A DNA stretch of 64,000 bases from Streptomyces sp. CC228A (GCF_021390935.1 NZ_JAJPUI010000001.1:806001-870000); one strand, 5' to 3'; counted from the stretch's first letter, positions 1 through 7,761 are shown. Translations and numbers: made by a program. The notes: a model not told the origin generated them from the sequence alone.

Positions 1-592
1 GGATGCGTACGGTGGCCTCGTCGAGCGCCTTGCGGGTGCGCCGGCCGCTTCCGTCGGCGGCCTGGAAGGCGTCGCCGAAGACGACGTCGACCCGGCCGCG
101 CAGCGGCGGCAGCGCCTTGACCAGCCGTCCCTGCCGTTCGCTGCTCCCCAGGACGGCCACGGGGACGATCGGCGCCCCGGACCGTACGGCGAAGTAGGCG
201 AGGCCCGCGCGGAGCGAGGCGAAGTCGCCCTCTCCCCGGGTGCCCTCGGGGAAGATCCCGAGGGCGCCTCCTGCCGCCAGGACGTCGAGGGCGCCGGTGA
301 TCGCGGTGCGGTCGGCCGCGGAGCGGTCCACCTTGATCTGGCCGATGCCCTCCAGGAACCGGCCGAGCGGTCCGACGAACGCCTCCTGCTTGATCAGGAA
401 GTGCACGGGGCGCGGCGCGGTGCCCATCAGCATGGGGCCGTCGAGGTTGTGGGCGTGGTTGACGGCGAAGATGACGGGGCCGGCGGCCGGGACGCGCCAG
501 GCCCCCAGGACGCGCGGCTTCCACAGGCCGTACATCAGGCCGATGCCGATGCGCCGTCCGGTGGCGGCCCCCTTCGCGGACGGCGGGGTCAC
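1..592 (-). CDS. plsC: 1-acyl-sn-glycerol-3-phosphate acyltransferase (PlsC family), C-terminus outside window
   Basis: Membrane-associated acyltransferase that transfers an acyl chain to lysophosphatidic acid in phospholipid synthesis. The minus-strand reading frame starts at a GTG at 592 that shares bases with the cmk stop (GTGA) and runs off the window's left edge, so about 197 residues are visible. The HX4D catalytic motif is seen near residue 45 (NHAHNLDG) and the substrate-binding FPEGTR motif near residue 114. Translational coupling with cmk puts it in the aroH-tyrA-cmk-plsC string. In Streptomyces a Der/EngA GTPase usually follows; it is outside the window. The family assignment is firm; the exact acyl acceptor is inferred. 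Confidence 0.88.
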   Translation of the reverse strand, partial: MTPPSAKGAATGRRIGIGLMYGLWKPRVLGAWRVPAAGPVIFAVNHAHNLDGPMLMGTAPRPVHFLIKQEAFVGPLGRFLEGIGQIKVDRSAADRTAITGALDVLAAGGALGIFPEGTRGEGDFASLRAGLAYFAVRSGAPIVPVAVLGSSERQGRLVKALPPLRGRVDVVFGDAFQAADGSGRRTRKALDEATVRI

Positions 593-1275
593 CGGGCGGC
601 CGTCCGCTTCTCCTCCACGAGGGTGACGACGCACTCGACGACCTGCTGGAGCGTCAGCTCGGTGGTGTCGACCTCGACGGCGTCGCCGGCCTTGGCCAGC
701 GGGGAGGTCTTGCGGGTGGAGTCGGCGGCGTCCCGCTTGATGAGGGCTTCCTTGGTGGCGGAGACGTCGGCGCCCTTCAGCTCACCGGCGCGGCGGGCGG
801 CGCGGGCCTCCGGGGAGGCGGTGAGGAAGATCTTCAGGTCGGCGTCGGGGAGGACGGTCGTGCCGATGTCGCGGCCCTCCACGACGATGCCCTGCGGGGC
901 CGCGGCCGCGATGGAGCGCTGCAGCTCGGTGATCCGGGTGCGGATCTCCGGGACCGCGCTGACCGCGCTGACCTTGGCGGTGACCTCGGGGGTGCGGATC
1001 GGGCCTGAGGCGTCCACGCCGTCGACGGTGATGGTCGGGTGGGACGGGTCGGTGCCGGAGACGATGGCGGGCTTCCCCGCGGCGTCGGCGACGGCGGCCG
1101 GGTCGGCGGTGTCGATCCCGTTGGTGATCATCCACCAGGTGATCGCGCGGTACTGCGCGCCGGTGTCCAGGTAGCTCAGCCCCAGCTTGGCGGCCACGGC
1201 CTTGGAGGTGCTCGACTTGCCCGTGCCGGAGGGGCCATCGATGGCGACGATCACGGATTCCACGGTGTCGGACAC
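589..1275 (-). CDS. cmk: Cytidylate kinase
   Basis: Phosphorylates CMP and dCMP with ATP in pyrimidine nucleotide recycling; cytoplasmic. 228 residues, the normal length for bacterial Cmk. A P-loop GPSGTGKSS lies at about residues 14-22, followed by LGLSYLDTGAQYRA (substrate-binding YLDTGAxYRA motif) at about 32-45, and VVEGRDIGT in the middle of the protein, all family signatures. The stop overlaps the plsC start by 4 bases. Upstream lies 649 bp of GC-rich DNA holding a duplicated tyrA end, so cmk may have its own promoter rather than strict co-transcription with tyrA. Confidence 0.96.
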   Translation of the reverse strand: MSDTVESVIVAIDGPSGTGKSSTSKAVAAKLGLSYLDTGAQYRAITWWMITNGIDTADPAAVADAAGKPAIVSGTDPSHPTITVDGVDASGPIRTPEVTAKVSAVSAVPEIRTRITELQRSIAAAAPQGIVVEGRDIGTTVLPDADLKIFLTASPEARAARRAGELKGADVSATKEALIKRDAADSTRKTSPLAKAGDAVEVDTTELTLQQVVECVVTLVEEKRTAAR

Positions 1276-1924
1276 CTTCCTGGTGAAGCGGGAGACGGGT
1301 CGGCCGGTTGCCGGGCACCCGCCACAAGGTTACCGAGTGCCCGCACCCCCCTTCCGCCACGGGCCGCCGGGCCCGGCCGCCGCCCGGCGGGCGGGCACGG
1401 CGGGCGGCGTGTGGCGGGCGGCGCGTGGCGGGCGGGCACGGCGGGCGGCGCGTGGCGGGGCACACCCCGCGGCACCACTCGCCCGCGGCACCCTGGCGGT
1501 CCCGGGGCGCACCGGCCGGGGGCGCACCGGCTTGGGGGCGCCGCCTGCGGCCACACCCTCCCGGGCCGCACCGGCCGGGACTGCACCGCTCGGGGCCGCC
1601 CGGCCCTGGCCCGTACCGCCTGCGGCCGCCCAGCTCCGGTTCCCGCTGCCCCGCCCGCACCCGGCCTGGGCCCCGCCGCCGGGTGCGCACCGCCGCCCCG
1701 CCCTGGAACCGCACCGGCCCGCCCCTGCCGGCGTGCCCGCGTTCCGGCGGGGCCGCGGGCGCGCGGCGGCTCGTACCGGCGGGGCCGCGTCCTACTGGCG
1801 CAGGGCCCAGCCCCGCTCCCGCAGGGCCGCGGACAGCGCGGGCGCCGCCGGCGGGGCGACCATGAGCTGCACCACGCCGGCGGGGCCGCGGGCGCGCGGC
1901 GGCTCGTACCGGCGGGGCCGCGTC
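1276..1924. other. Gene-free, repeat-rich spacer between cmk and tyrA
   Basis: No convincing gene is visible on either strand; the open frames here have no recognisable protein character. The spacer holds an imperfect 28-bp direct repeat (1391-1459), GC-rich low-complexity sequence (about 1480-1740) and the extra copy of the tyrA 3' end. The promoter for cmk should lie in the part near 1276, but no clear -10/-35 elements stand out. Confidence 0.7.
1391..1459. repeat. 28-bp direct repeat, two copies, one mismatch
   Basis: Copies at 1391-1418 and 1432-1459 are identical except for one T/C difference. They are part of a GGGC/GGCG low-complexity tract upstream of cmk. Confidence 0.75.
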
Positions 1925-2009
1925 CTACTGGCGCAGGGCCCAGCCCCGCTCCCGCAGGGCCGCGGACAGCGCGGGCGCCGCCGGCGGGGCGACCATGAGC
2001 TGCACCACG
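1744..2009. repeat. Perfect 133-bp tandem duplication of the tyrA 3' end
   Basis: Positions 1744-1876 and 1877-2009 are identical base for base, and identity continues five bases further. The right copy holds the last 28 codons or so of tyrA including its TAG stop at 1927-1925. The left copy repeats this, including a second TAG at 1794-1792, outside the gene. Perfect identity over 133 bp points to a very recent duplication or an assembly artefact. Confidence 0.95.
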
Positions 2010-3010
2010 CCGGCCTGCTGGCCCGTGGCGTGCTCGATGCGCACGTCCTCGATGTTGACGCCCGCCCGGCCCGCGTCCGCGAAGATCCGGGCCAGCTCCC
2101 CCGGCTGGTCGCTGATGAGCACCGCGACCGTCTCGTACGCCGCGGGAGCCGTGCCGTGCTTGCCGGGCACGCGCGCCCGGCCGCTGTTGCCCCGGCGCAG
2201 GACGTCCTCGACGCCGGTCACGCCCTGGCGGCGCTTGTCCTCGTCGGCCGCCTCCAGGGCGCGCAGCGCCCGTACCGTCTCGTCCAGGTCGGCGGCGAGC
2301 GCGGACAGCACGTCCGCGACCGGCCCCGGGTTCGCGGACAGGATGTCGACCCACATCCGCGGGTCGGACGCGGCGATGCGGGTCACGTCGCGGATGCCCT
2401 GCCCGCAGAGCCGCACGGCGGTCTCCTCCGCGTCCTCCAGGCGGGCCGCCACCATCGACGACACCAGCTGCGGAGTGTGGGACACGAGCGCCACCGCCCG
2501 GTCGTGGGCGTCGGCGTCCATGACGACGGGCACGGCCCGGCACAGGGCGACCAGTTCGAGCGCCAGGTTCAGGACCTCGGTGTCCGTCTCCCGGGTGGGG
2601 GTGAGCACCCACGGCCGGCCTTCGAAGAGGTCGCCGCTGCCGGCCATCGGCCCGGACTGCTCCTTGCCCGCCATGGGGTGCGAGCCGATGTACGCGGACA
2701 GGTCGAGGCCCATCGCCGCCAGCTCCCGCTGGGGGCCGCCCTTCACGCTGGCCACGTCCAGGTAGCCGCGGGCGGTCCCGGCGCGCATGGCGCCGGCGAG
2801 GGCGGACGCCACGTGCGCGGGCGGCACGGCGACCACGGCGAGGTCGACACGGCCGTCCGGCGGGGTGTCGGTGCCGGCGCCGCGCGCCGCCGCGGTCCTG
2901 GCCAGCGCCGGGTCGTGGTCGACGAGGTGCACGGCGACGCCGCGCTCGGTGAGGGCGAGCGCGACGGACGTGCCGATCAGTCCGGTTCCGATGACGACGG
3001 CGGTTCTCAC
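1925..3010 (-). CDS. tyrA: Prephenate dehydrogenase with C-terminal ACT domain
   Basis: Oxidatively decarboxylates prephenate with NAD(P)+ in tyrosine biosynthesis. 361 residues from a GTG at 3010 whose bases overlap the aroH stop (GTGA). An N-terminal Rossmann motif VVIGTGLIGTS starts at residue 5, the prephenate dehydrogenase signature SHPMAGKEQSGP lies near residue 110, and an ACT-like regulatory segment (VLISDQPGELARIFADAG) lies near residue 290. An ACT domain suggests feedback control by tyrosine or phenylalanine, which is an inference. Direct overlap with chorismate mutase places both steps from chorismate to the tyrosine branch in one unit. The last 85 bp are duplicated downstream. Confidence 0.95.
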   Translation of the reverse strand: MRTAVVIGTGLIGTSVALALTERGVAVHLVDHDPALARTAAARGAGTDTPPDGRVDLAVVAVPPAHVASALAGAMRAGTARGYLDVASVKGGPQRELAAMGLDLSAYIGSHPMAGKEQSGPMAGSGDLFEGRPWVLTPTRETDTEVLNLALELVALCRAVPVVMDADAHDRAVALVSHTPQLVSSMVAARLEDAEETAVRLCGQGIRDVTRIAASDPRMWVDILSANPGPVADVLSALAADLDETVRALRALEAADEDKRRQGVTGVEDVLRRGNSGRARVPGKHGTAPAAYETVAVLISDQPGELARIFADAGRAGVNIEDVRIEHATGQQAGVVQLMVAPPAAPALSAALRERGWALRQ

Positions 3011-3369
3011 TGGGCGATGTCCTTGCGCAGGGCGGCCGCGGCACCGAGGTAGACGTGCGCGACCGCGGTCTTGGGCAGATCGGTCTCCACGTGCGCCAGG
3101 ACCCGTACGACGCGGGGCATGGCGCCGGCGACGTCCAGTTCGGCGGCGCACAGCAGCGGCACGTCCACGAGGCCGAGGCGGCGCGCCGCGACGGCGGGGA
3201 AGTCGCTGCGCAGGTCGGGCGTCGCGGTGAACCAGACGCTGATCAGGTCGTCGGCGGTGAGCCCGTTGCGTGCGAGCAGCGCGGTGAGCAGGGCGCCGAC
3301 CTGCTCGTGCATGTGCTCGGCCTCGTCCCGCTCCAGTTGTACGGCCCCTCGGACCGCTCGTACCGCCAC
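3007..3369 (-). CDS. aroH: Chorismate mutase, AroH class
   Basis: Converts chorismate to prephenate, the step before TyrA. 120 residues, the usual length of the monofunctional AroH (Bacillus-type, trimeric) family rather than the helical AroQ type. The sequence begins MAVRAVRGAVQLERDEAEH, with the conserved RGA and E residues of the family, and carries LISVWFTATPDLRSDFPA, the AroH core. The GTG start at 3369 has AAGGAG six bases upstream. It is the first gene of the tyrosine/Cmk string and is followed without a gap by tyrA, so the product of one is the substrate of the next. Confidence 0.95.
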   Translation of the reverse strand: MAVRAVRGAVQLERDEAEHMHEQVGALLTALLARNGLTADDLISVWFTATPDLRSDFPAVAARRLGLVDVPLLCAAELDVAGAMPRVVRVLAHVETDLPKTAVAHVYLGAAAALRKDIAQ

Positions 3370-3434
3370 GCCCCGCTCCTTGCCTCCGCCACCCTGGTCC
3401 CGTCGCGTTCAGCCTAGTCGGCGACACTGCGGGG

Positions 3435-3758
3435 ATGCTCTTCCACGTCGTCCCCCTGCCGGAGTGGGCCGCGGACCCCGCGGGCCCCTACCGTCCGCCG
3501 TCCCTCGCCGCCGAGGGCTTCGTGCACTGCTCGGCCGACGAGGCGGCGGCCCTCGCCGTCGCGGACGCCCGCTACCGGGACGTGCCCGGCCCGCTGCTGG
3601 TGCTCTGCGTCGACGAGGCGCGGCTGTCGGCGCCGGTGCGGTGGGCGGGGCCCTACCCGCACGTCCACGGGCCCGTCGAGCGGTCCGCCGTCACCGGGGT
3701 GCGCCGGGTGCGCAGGGGCCCGGCCGGGGAGGCCCTGGGCCTCGACCCGTGGGGTTAG
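3435..3758 (+). CDS. DUF952 family protein
   Basis: 107 residues, full length for DUF952, a small cytoplasmic family of unknown function. Family features seen are the start MLFHVVPLPEW, the segment EGFVHCSADEAA around residue 31, and WAGPYPHVHGPVERSAV around residue 73. It is divergent from aroH, with 65 bp between the two starts, so a divergent promoter region is likely there. It is followed 100 bp later by the Rieske protein on the same strand. No specific function can be given. Confidence 0.85.
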   Translation: MLFHVVPLPEWAADPAGPYRPPSLAAEGFVHCSADEAAALAVADARYRDVPGPLLVLCVDEARLSAPVRWAGPYPHVHGPVERSAVTGVRRVRRGPAGEALGLDPWG

Positions 3759-3857
3759 GCCCCCCGGCCGGCGGCGGGCAGGCAGGGCGGGAAGACACGG
3801 CCGCGCCCCCGGCATGGCTGCTTCCACGCGGCGGCGGTCCCGCACCAGGATGGGGGC

Positions 3858-4280
3858 ATGTGCGCTTCTGCTCCCGTACCCGAATCCGCCGCCCCGCCCG
3901 CGCCCCGGCGCCGTACCGTCCTCGTCTGCGCCGTCACGGCCCCCGCCGCCGCTCTGGCGACCGGATGCGGGGGCGGCGACGGCTCCCCGTCCGGCACGGA
4001 GCTGGCGGCGACCTCCGACATCCCGGTGGGCGGCGGGAAGATCTTCGCCGAGGAGAAGGTCGTGGTGACCCAGCCGGTGGCGGGCGAGTTCAGGGCGTTC
4101 TCCGCGGTCTGCACCCACCAGGGCTGCACGGTCGGCTCGGTGACCAACGGGCTGATCAACTGCCCGTGCCACGCCAGCCGGTTCCGGGTGACCGACGCCT
4201 CGGTGGCGTCGGGTCCCGCCCCGCGTCCGCTGCCGCCGCGGGAGATCAGCGTCTCGGACGGCACGATCCGGCTCGCCTGA
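3858..4280 (+). CDS. Rieske [2Fe-2S] protein with Tat/lipoprotein-like signal
   Basis: 140-residue electron-transfer-type protein. Residues 1-35 look like an export signal: an RRRT twin-arginine start at about 17-20, a hydrophobic stretch, then ATGCGGG, a plausible lipobox cysteine, so it is probably a Tat-exported lipoprotein outside the membrane. The Rieske cluster ligands are intact: CTHQGC at about 89-94 and CPCHASRF at about 107-114 supply two Cys and two His. The second box reads CPCHA rather than the common CPCHG. There is no dioxygenase or cytochrome bc partner nearby, so its redox partner is unknown. It is a common stand-alone gene in Streptomyces. Confidence 0.9.
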   Translation: MCASAPVPESAAPPAPRRRTVLVCAVTAPAAALATGCGGGDGSPSGTELAATSDIPVGGGKIFAEEKVVVTQPVAGEFRAFSAVCTHQGCTVGSVTNGLINCPCHASRFRVTDASVASGPAPRPLPPREISVSDGTIRLA

Positions 4281-4314
4281 CCGGACGCGCCGGCCACCCG
4301 CATAGGCTCGCCCC

Positions 4315-5079
4315 ATGACCTGGGACGAGATCACGCCGGAAGCCCTGGTCCGCGACCACACGGTCTACTCCTGTGTCATGGGGTCGCGGGCCTTCGGGCT
4401 GGCCACGGAGGACAGCGACACCGACCGCCGCGGGGTGTTCCTGGCCCCCACGCCGCTGCAGTGGCGGTTCGCCAAGCCGCCCGCGCACGTCGAAGGGCCG
4501 GCCGCGGAGCAGTTCAGCTGGGAGCTGGAGCGCTTCTGCGAGCTCGCGCTGCGGGCCAACCCGAACATCCTGGAGGTGCTGCACTCCCCGCTCGTCGAGT
4601 ACGCCGACGGCACCGGCCGCGAACTGCTCGCCCTGCGCGGCGCCTTCCTGTCCCGGCAGGCCCATGCGACCTTCGCCCGGTACGCGTACGCGCAGCGCCG
4701 CAAGCTCGACGCGGCCGTGCGGCAGCACGGCGCCCCGCGCTGGAAGCACGCCATGCACCTGCTGCGGCTCCTGGCGAGCTGCCGTGACCTGCTGCGCACG
4801 GGCGAGCTGGTCATCGACGTGGGCGACGACCGGGAGGCGCTGCTCGCGGTGAAGCGGGGCGAGGTCGGCTGGCCCGAGGTGGAGTCCCGGATGGCCCGGC
4901 TGGCGGAGGAGGCGGAGGCGGCGCTGCCGGGTTCGCCGCTGCCCGCGGAGCCGGACCGGGCCCGGGTGGAGGACTTCCTGTTCCGTACGCGGCTGCGGTC
5001 AGCCCTGGAGGCCGGACAGCCGGGCCCGTACGACGAGGTCGTGGAGGGCGTCGTGGGCCCCCGCCGGGGTGTCGGGTAG
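4315..5079 (+). CDS. Nucleotidyltransferase, DNA polymerase beta superfamily (PF10127/RlaP-like)
   Basis: 254 residues. The nucleotidyltransferase signature is near the N-terminus: VMGSRAFGL at about 21-29, followed by DSDTDRRGVF at about 32-41, giving the GS motif and the acidic metal ligands DxD. A helical region with RANPNILEVLHSP follows, typical of the PF10127 family linked in the literature to RNA repair clusters. It likely transfers a nucleotide to RNA or another acceptor; the substrate is unknown. Its 3' end overlaps the convergent homologous gene by 81 bp. The start ATG at 4315 is 35 bp after the Rieske stop. Confidence 0.82.
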   Translation: MTWDEITPEALVRDHTVYSCVMGSRAFGLATEDSDTDRRGVFLAPTPLQWRFAKPPAHVEGPAAEQFSWELERFCELALRANPNILEVLHSPLVEYADGTGRELLALRGAFLSRQAHATFARYAYAQRRKLDAAVRQHGAPRWKHAMHLLRLLASCRDLLRTGELVIDVGDDREALLAVKRGEVGWPEVESRMARLAEEAEAALPGSPLPAEPDRARVEDFLFRTRLRSALEAGQPGPYDEVVEGVVGPRRGVG

Positions 5080-5781
5080 CGCGGAGGCGTCCTGCGCCGC
5101 GTCGAGCACGGCGTGCAGGGCCGCCACGTCTGCGGCGGCCCGCTCGGGGGTCATGCCGGTGAGCGGTCCGTGCTCGGCGTCCGCCTTGGCGGCGATGAGT
5201 CCGGGCAGGTGGCCGGGTGCCTCGTCGACCGAGTCGAGGAGGCTCGGCAGGTGGGCGAGGACCTCCCCCGTGCGCATCAGGTGGATGCCGGTGAGCAGCA
5301 CCCGGAACGTGTAGAGCAGCGGCTTCAGCTCGCCGTTCGCCTCGAACAGCCGCCACTGGGTGCGGGCGAAGCCTCGGTAGTGGTGGGCGTGGTGGCGGGT
5401 GAGCACCCGCGGGGCGAGGGCGGCGAGTTCGGCGTGCAGGTCCGTCGTGCGGGCCACCAGCGGCGACAGCAGCTGCTCCAGCACGTAGCCGTTGCGGCGC
5501 AGCATCAGCCGGACGAACTTCCGCAGGTCGTGGGTGACGAGGTCCATCTCGACGCCGTCCCGCGTCCACATGCGGCTGCGTGTCTCCTCGGGCTCCCGCA
5601 GTCCGACCAGGGCCTCCACGGGCAGCAGGTGGACGCCGCGCAGGTCCACGTCCGAGTCGCGGGACGGGAAGCCGTACAGGTGGGCGCCGGAGACGGTGGC
5701 GAACACCACGGGATCGGGCTGCTCGGCGACGACGGAGGTCAGGTCGAGGGTCCCTATGGTTGCGGTCACGGGATCAAGCAT
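4999..5781 (-). CDS. Second PF10127-type nucleotidyltransferase
   Basis: 260 residues, same family as the convergent gene at 4315-5079 but well diverged. The signature appears as VSGAHLYGFPSRDSDVDLRG at about 30-49. The DxD acidic pair is kept; the GS of the other copy reads SGA here, so activity is plausible but not certain. The helical segment RRNGYVLEQLLSPLV matches the position of RANPNILEVLHSPLV in the partner. The start ATG at 5781 lies inside the end of the ADP-ribosylglycohydrolase gene (8-bp overlap), showing translational coupling in an nrtR-glycohydrolase-nucleotidyltransferase operon. Confidence 0.82.
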   Translation of the reverse strand: MLDPVTATIGTLDLTSVVAEQPDPVVFATVSGAHLYGFPSRDSDVDLRGVHLLPVEALVGLREPEETRSRMWTRDGVEMDLVTHDLRKFVRLMLRRNGYVLEQLLSPLVARTTDLHAELAALAPRVLTRHHAHHYRGFARTQWRLFEANGELKPLLYTFRVLLTGIHLMRTGEVLAHLPSLLDSVDEAPGHLPGLIAAKADAEHGPLTGMTPERAAADVAALHAVLDAAQDASALPDTPAGAHDALHDLVVRARLSGLQG

Positions 5782-6799
5782 CCCAGAGCGCGCCCAGGGC
5801 GAGCAGGTCGCCGTGGTACTCGACGCGGTCGGCCCACTCCCGGGGCCAGGCGTCCGCGCCCAGGTGGGCGCCCGCGAACGCGCCCGCGAGGCAGGCGATC
5901 GAGTCGGAGTCGCCGCTGCTGCAGGCGGCCCGGCGCAGCGCGGTGACCGGTTCCTCGGGGAAGAGCAGGAAGCACAGCAGGCCCGCGGCGAGGGCCTCCT
6001 CGGCGATCCAGCCCTCGCCGGCGAGCAGGCAGGGGTCGGTCTCCGGGTCGGCGGTGCGCAGGGCGGACTCCAGGCGCTCCAGCATGGCGAGGCACTCGTC
6101 CCAGCCGCGCCGGGCGAAGTGCAGCGGCGACGGGTCGTGGGACCGGGTCCACAGGTCGCCGAGCCACGTCTCGTGGTAGCGGGAGCGGTTCTCGTACGCG
6201 TAGGACCGGAGCTGCCCGACGAGGCCGAGCGGTTCGGTGCCCTGCGCCAGCAGGTGCACGGCGCGGGCCGTCAGGTCGGAGGCGGCGAGGGCGGTGGGGT
6301 GCCCGTGGGTGAGGGCGGCCTGCAGTTGGGCGGCGCCCGCCCGCTGCTCCTCGGTCAGCCCGGGGACGAGCCCGACGGGCGCGACGCGCATGTTGGCCCC
6401 GCAGCCCTTGGAGCCGGCCTGGGAGGCGTCCTGCCAGGTGCGGCCGTCGTCCGCCAGCAGCGCGCAGGCGGCGAGGCAGGTGCGGCCGGGGGCGCGGTTG
6501 TTCTCGGGCGACCGGGCCCAGCGCACGAACTCCTCGCGCGCGGGGCCGGCCAGCCGCTGCGGGGTGAGGGGGCCGCCGCCCAGGGCGGTGCGGAGGGCGC
6601 GGCCGAGGGCGAGGGTCATCTGGGTGTCGTCGGTGACGATCGCGGGCCGGGGCAGCTCCATGCCGCGCCAGGGACCGCACTTGGCGAGGATGGACGGCAC
6701 GTCGTTGAACTCGGTCGGGAAGCCCAGCGCGTCGCCGAGCGCGAGCCCGACGAGGGAGCCGGTGGCGGCCTGCTTGGTGGCGGTCCTGGCGGTGGTCAT
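5774..6799 (-). CDS. ADP-ribosylglycohydrolase (DraG/ARH family)
   Basis: 341 residues. Expected to remove ADP-ribose from protein or nucleic-acid targets using a two-metal centre. Family features: LALGDALGFPTEF at about 19-31, VTDDTQMTLALG near 55-66 (metal-binding DDT/DDTxM), KGCGANMRVAPVGL near 130 and SGDSDSIACLAGAFAGA near 293 with the second metal site (GDSDSIA). It sits between the NrtR-like regulator (4-bp ATGA overlap) and a nucleotidyltransferase (8-bp overlap). This tight coupling suggests the three act together on ADP-ribose or NAD-derived substrates. The actual target cannot be read from the sequence. Confidence 0.92.
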   Translation of the reverse strand: MTTARTATKQAATGSLVGLALGDALGFPTEFNDVPSILAKCGPWRGMELPRPAIVTDDTQMTLALGRALRTALGGGPLTPQRLAGPAREEFVRWARSPENNRAPGRTCLAACALLADDGRTWQDASQAGSKGCGANMRVAPVGLVPGLTEEQRAGAAQLQAALTHGHPTALAASDLTARAVHLLAQGTEPLGLVGQLRSYAYENRSRYHETWLGDLWTRSHDPSPLHFARRGWDECLAMLERLESALRTADPETDPCLLAGEGWIAEEALAAGLLCFLLFPEEPVTALRRAACSSGDSDSIACLAGAFAGAHLGADAWPREWADRVEYHGDLLALGALWDA

Positions 6800-7530
6800 A
6801 CGTCCCGTCCTTCCGGTCGGAGGAGTGGCGGGTGGAGGGCGGTCGCGCCCCCCGCCCGGTAGAGGGCGGCCGGTTTGCCCCGGCCGCCGGTGAGGCGCGG
6901 CGGCCCCTCCACGGGCCGGACGAAGCCGGGGGTGGCGAGGACCTTGCGCCGGAAGTTGGGGCGGTCGAGCTCCACGCCCCAGACCGTCTCGTACACGCGG
7001 CGCAGCTCGCCGAGGGTGAACTCGGGCGGGCAGAAGGCGGTGGCGAGGCAGGTGTACTCGAGTCTGGCGCCGACGCGGTCGCGGGCGTCGGCGAGGATCA
7101 CGTCGTGGTCGAACGCCAGCGGCCCGTGGGTGCCGTAGGGCAGCCAGGCGGCGTCGGCGGCGTCACCGCCGCCGCGCGGCTCGGGCAGGTCGGGGCCGAG
7201 CGCGGTGTACGCGACGGAGACGACGCGCATCCGCGGGTCGCGGTCGGGGTCGCTGTAGGTGCGCAGCTGCTCCAGGTGGAGGTGGGCCGCGGTGGCCTCG
7301 GAGAGGCCGGTCTCCTCGGCCAGTTCGCGGCGGGCCGCCCGGTCGGCGGACTCGCGGGGCAGCACGAAGCCGCCGGGCAGTGCCCAGCGGTCCTTGTACG
7401 GCTCCTCGCCGCGCCGCACGAGCAGCACCTGCAACCGGTCGGCGCGCAGGGTGAACACGGCGAGGTCGACAGTGACCGCGAACGGCGCGAAGGCGCGCGG
7501 GTCGTATCCGTCGGGGGCCTGGGCGTTCAT
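6796..7530 (-). CDS. nrtR: Nudix-domain winged-helix regulator, NrtR-like
   Basis: 244 residues: an N-terminal Nudix domain (about 15-150) and a C-terminal winged-helix part (about 160-225, from FTLGELRRVYETVWG to NFRRKVLATPGF). This is the NrtR architecture, repressors of NAD metabolism that sense ADP-ribose-type ligands. The Nudix box is complete (GX5E with RELAEETGL), so some hydrolase activity is possible. The start ATG at 7530 was chosen because the upstream in-frame extension has no protein character. It is the first gene of the operon, with a palindrome 108 bp upstream that is a good candidate operator. Confidence 0.85.
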   Translation of the reverse strand: MNAQAPDGYDPRAFAPFAVTVDLAVFTLRADRLQVLLVRRGEEPYKDRWALPGGFVLPRESADRAARRELAEETGLSEATAAHLHLEQLRTYSDPDRDPRMRVVSVAYTALGPDLPEPRGGGDAADAAWLPYGTHGPLAFDHDVILADARDRVGARLEYTCLATAFCPPEFTLGELRRVYETVWGVELDRPNFRRKVLATPGFVRPVEGPPRLTGGRGKPAALYRAGGATALHPPLLRPEGRDV

Positions 7531-7637
7531 CCGGCTGCTCCGTGGGTGCGGGTGGCGGGCGGGGCGGGGGCGCGGGCCCCGCGGGCCTGGTCCACCCCCG
7601 TCGGTCCAGGCCCGCGGGATCCGCGACCCCCGCGACT

Positions 7638-7663
7638 CTTTAAGAGTCACCTTGACTATAAAG
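7638..7663. promoter_or_regulatory. Palindrome upstream of nrtR, probable NrtR operator
   Basis: Inverted repeat with a perfect core AGTCA-N3-TGACT (7645-7657) extended by CTTTA-type arms on both sides. It is AT-rich compared with its surroundings and lies between the rluB terminator and nrtR, where the operon promoter should be. Autoregulation by the Nudix regulator is inferred from position and symmetry. Confidence 0.6.
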
Positions 7664-7665
7664 AG

Positions 7666-7707
7666 GGTCGGTCGTGTCCCGCAAGGGGTCGGTCGTGTCC
7701 CGCAAGG
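7666..7707. repeat. 21-bp perfect tandem repeat, two copies
   Basis: Positions 7666-7686 and 7687-7707 are identical. They sit three bases beyond the palindrome, on the promoter-distal side of nrtR. They could be part of the control region or chance slippage. Confidence 0.8.
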
Positions 7708-7719
7708 GTGGTCCGGGAA

Positions 7720-7761
7720 CGCGGGAAGCCCGCAGCCGGGAGGGGCTGCGGGCTTCCCGCG
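7720..7761 (-). terminator. Strong hairpin after rluB
   Basis: Perfect 18-bp stem (7720-7737 with 7744-7761) and a 6-base loop, 45 bp after the rluB stop on the minus strand. There is no long T-run, as is common in Streptomyces. Confidence 0.8.

Noticed and set aside
1925..3427. 500-residue version of TyrA starting at 3427
   Set aside because: The N-terminal part is the shadow of aroH; the GTG at 3010 coupled to the aroH stop gives the normal length.
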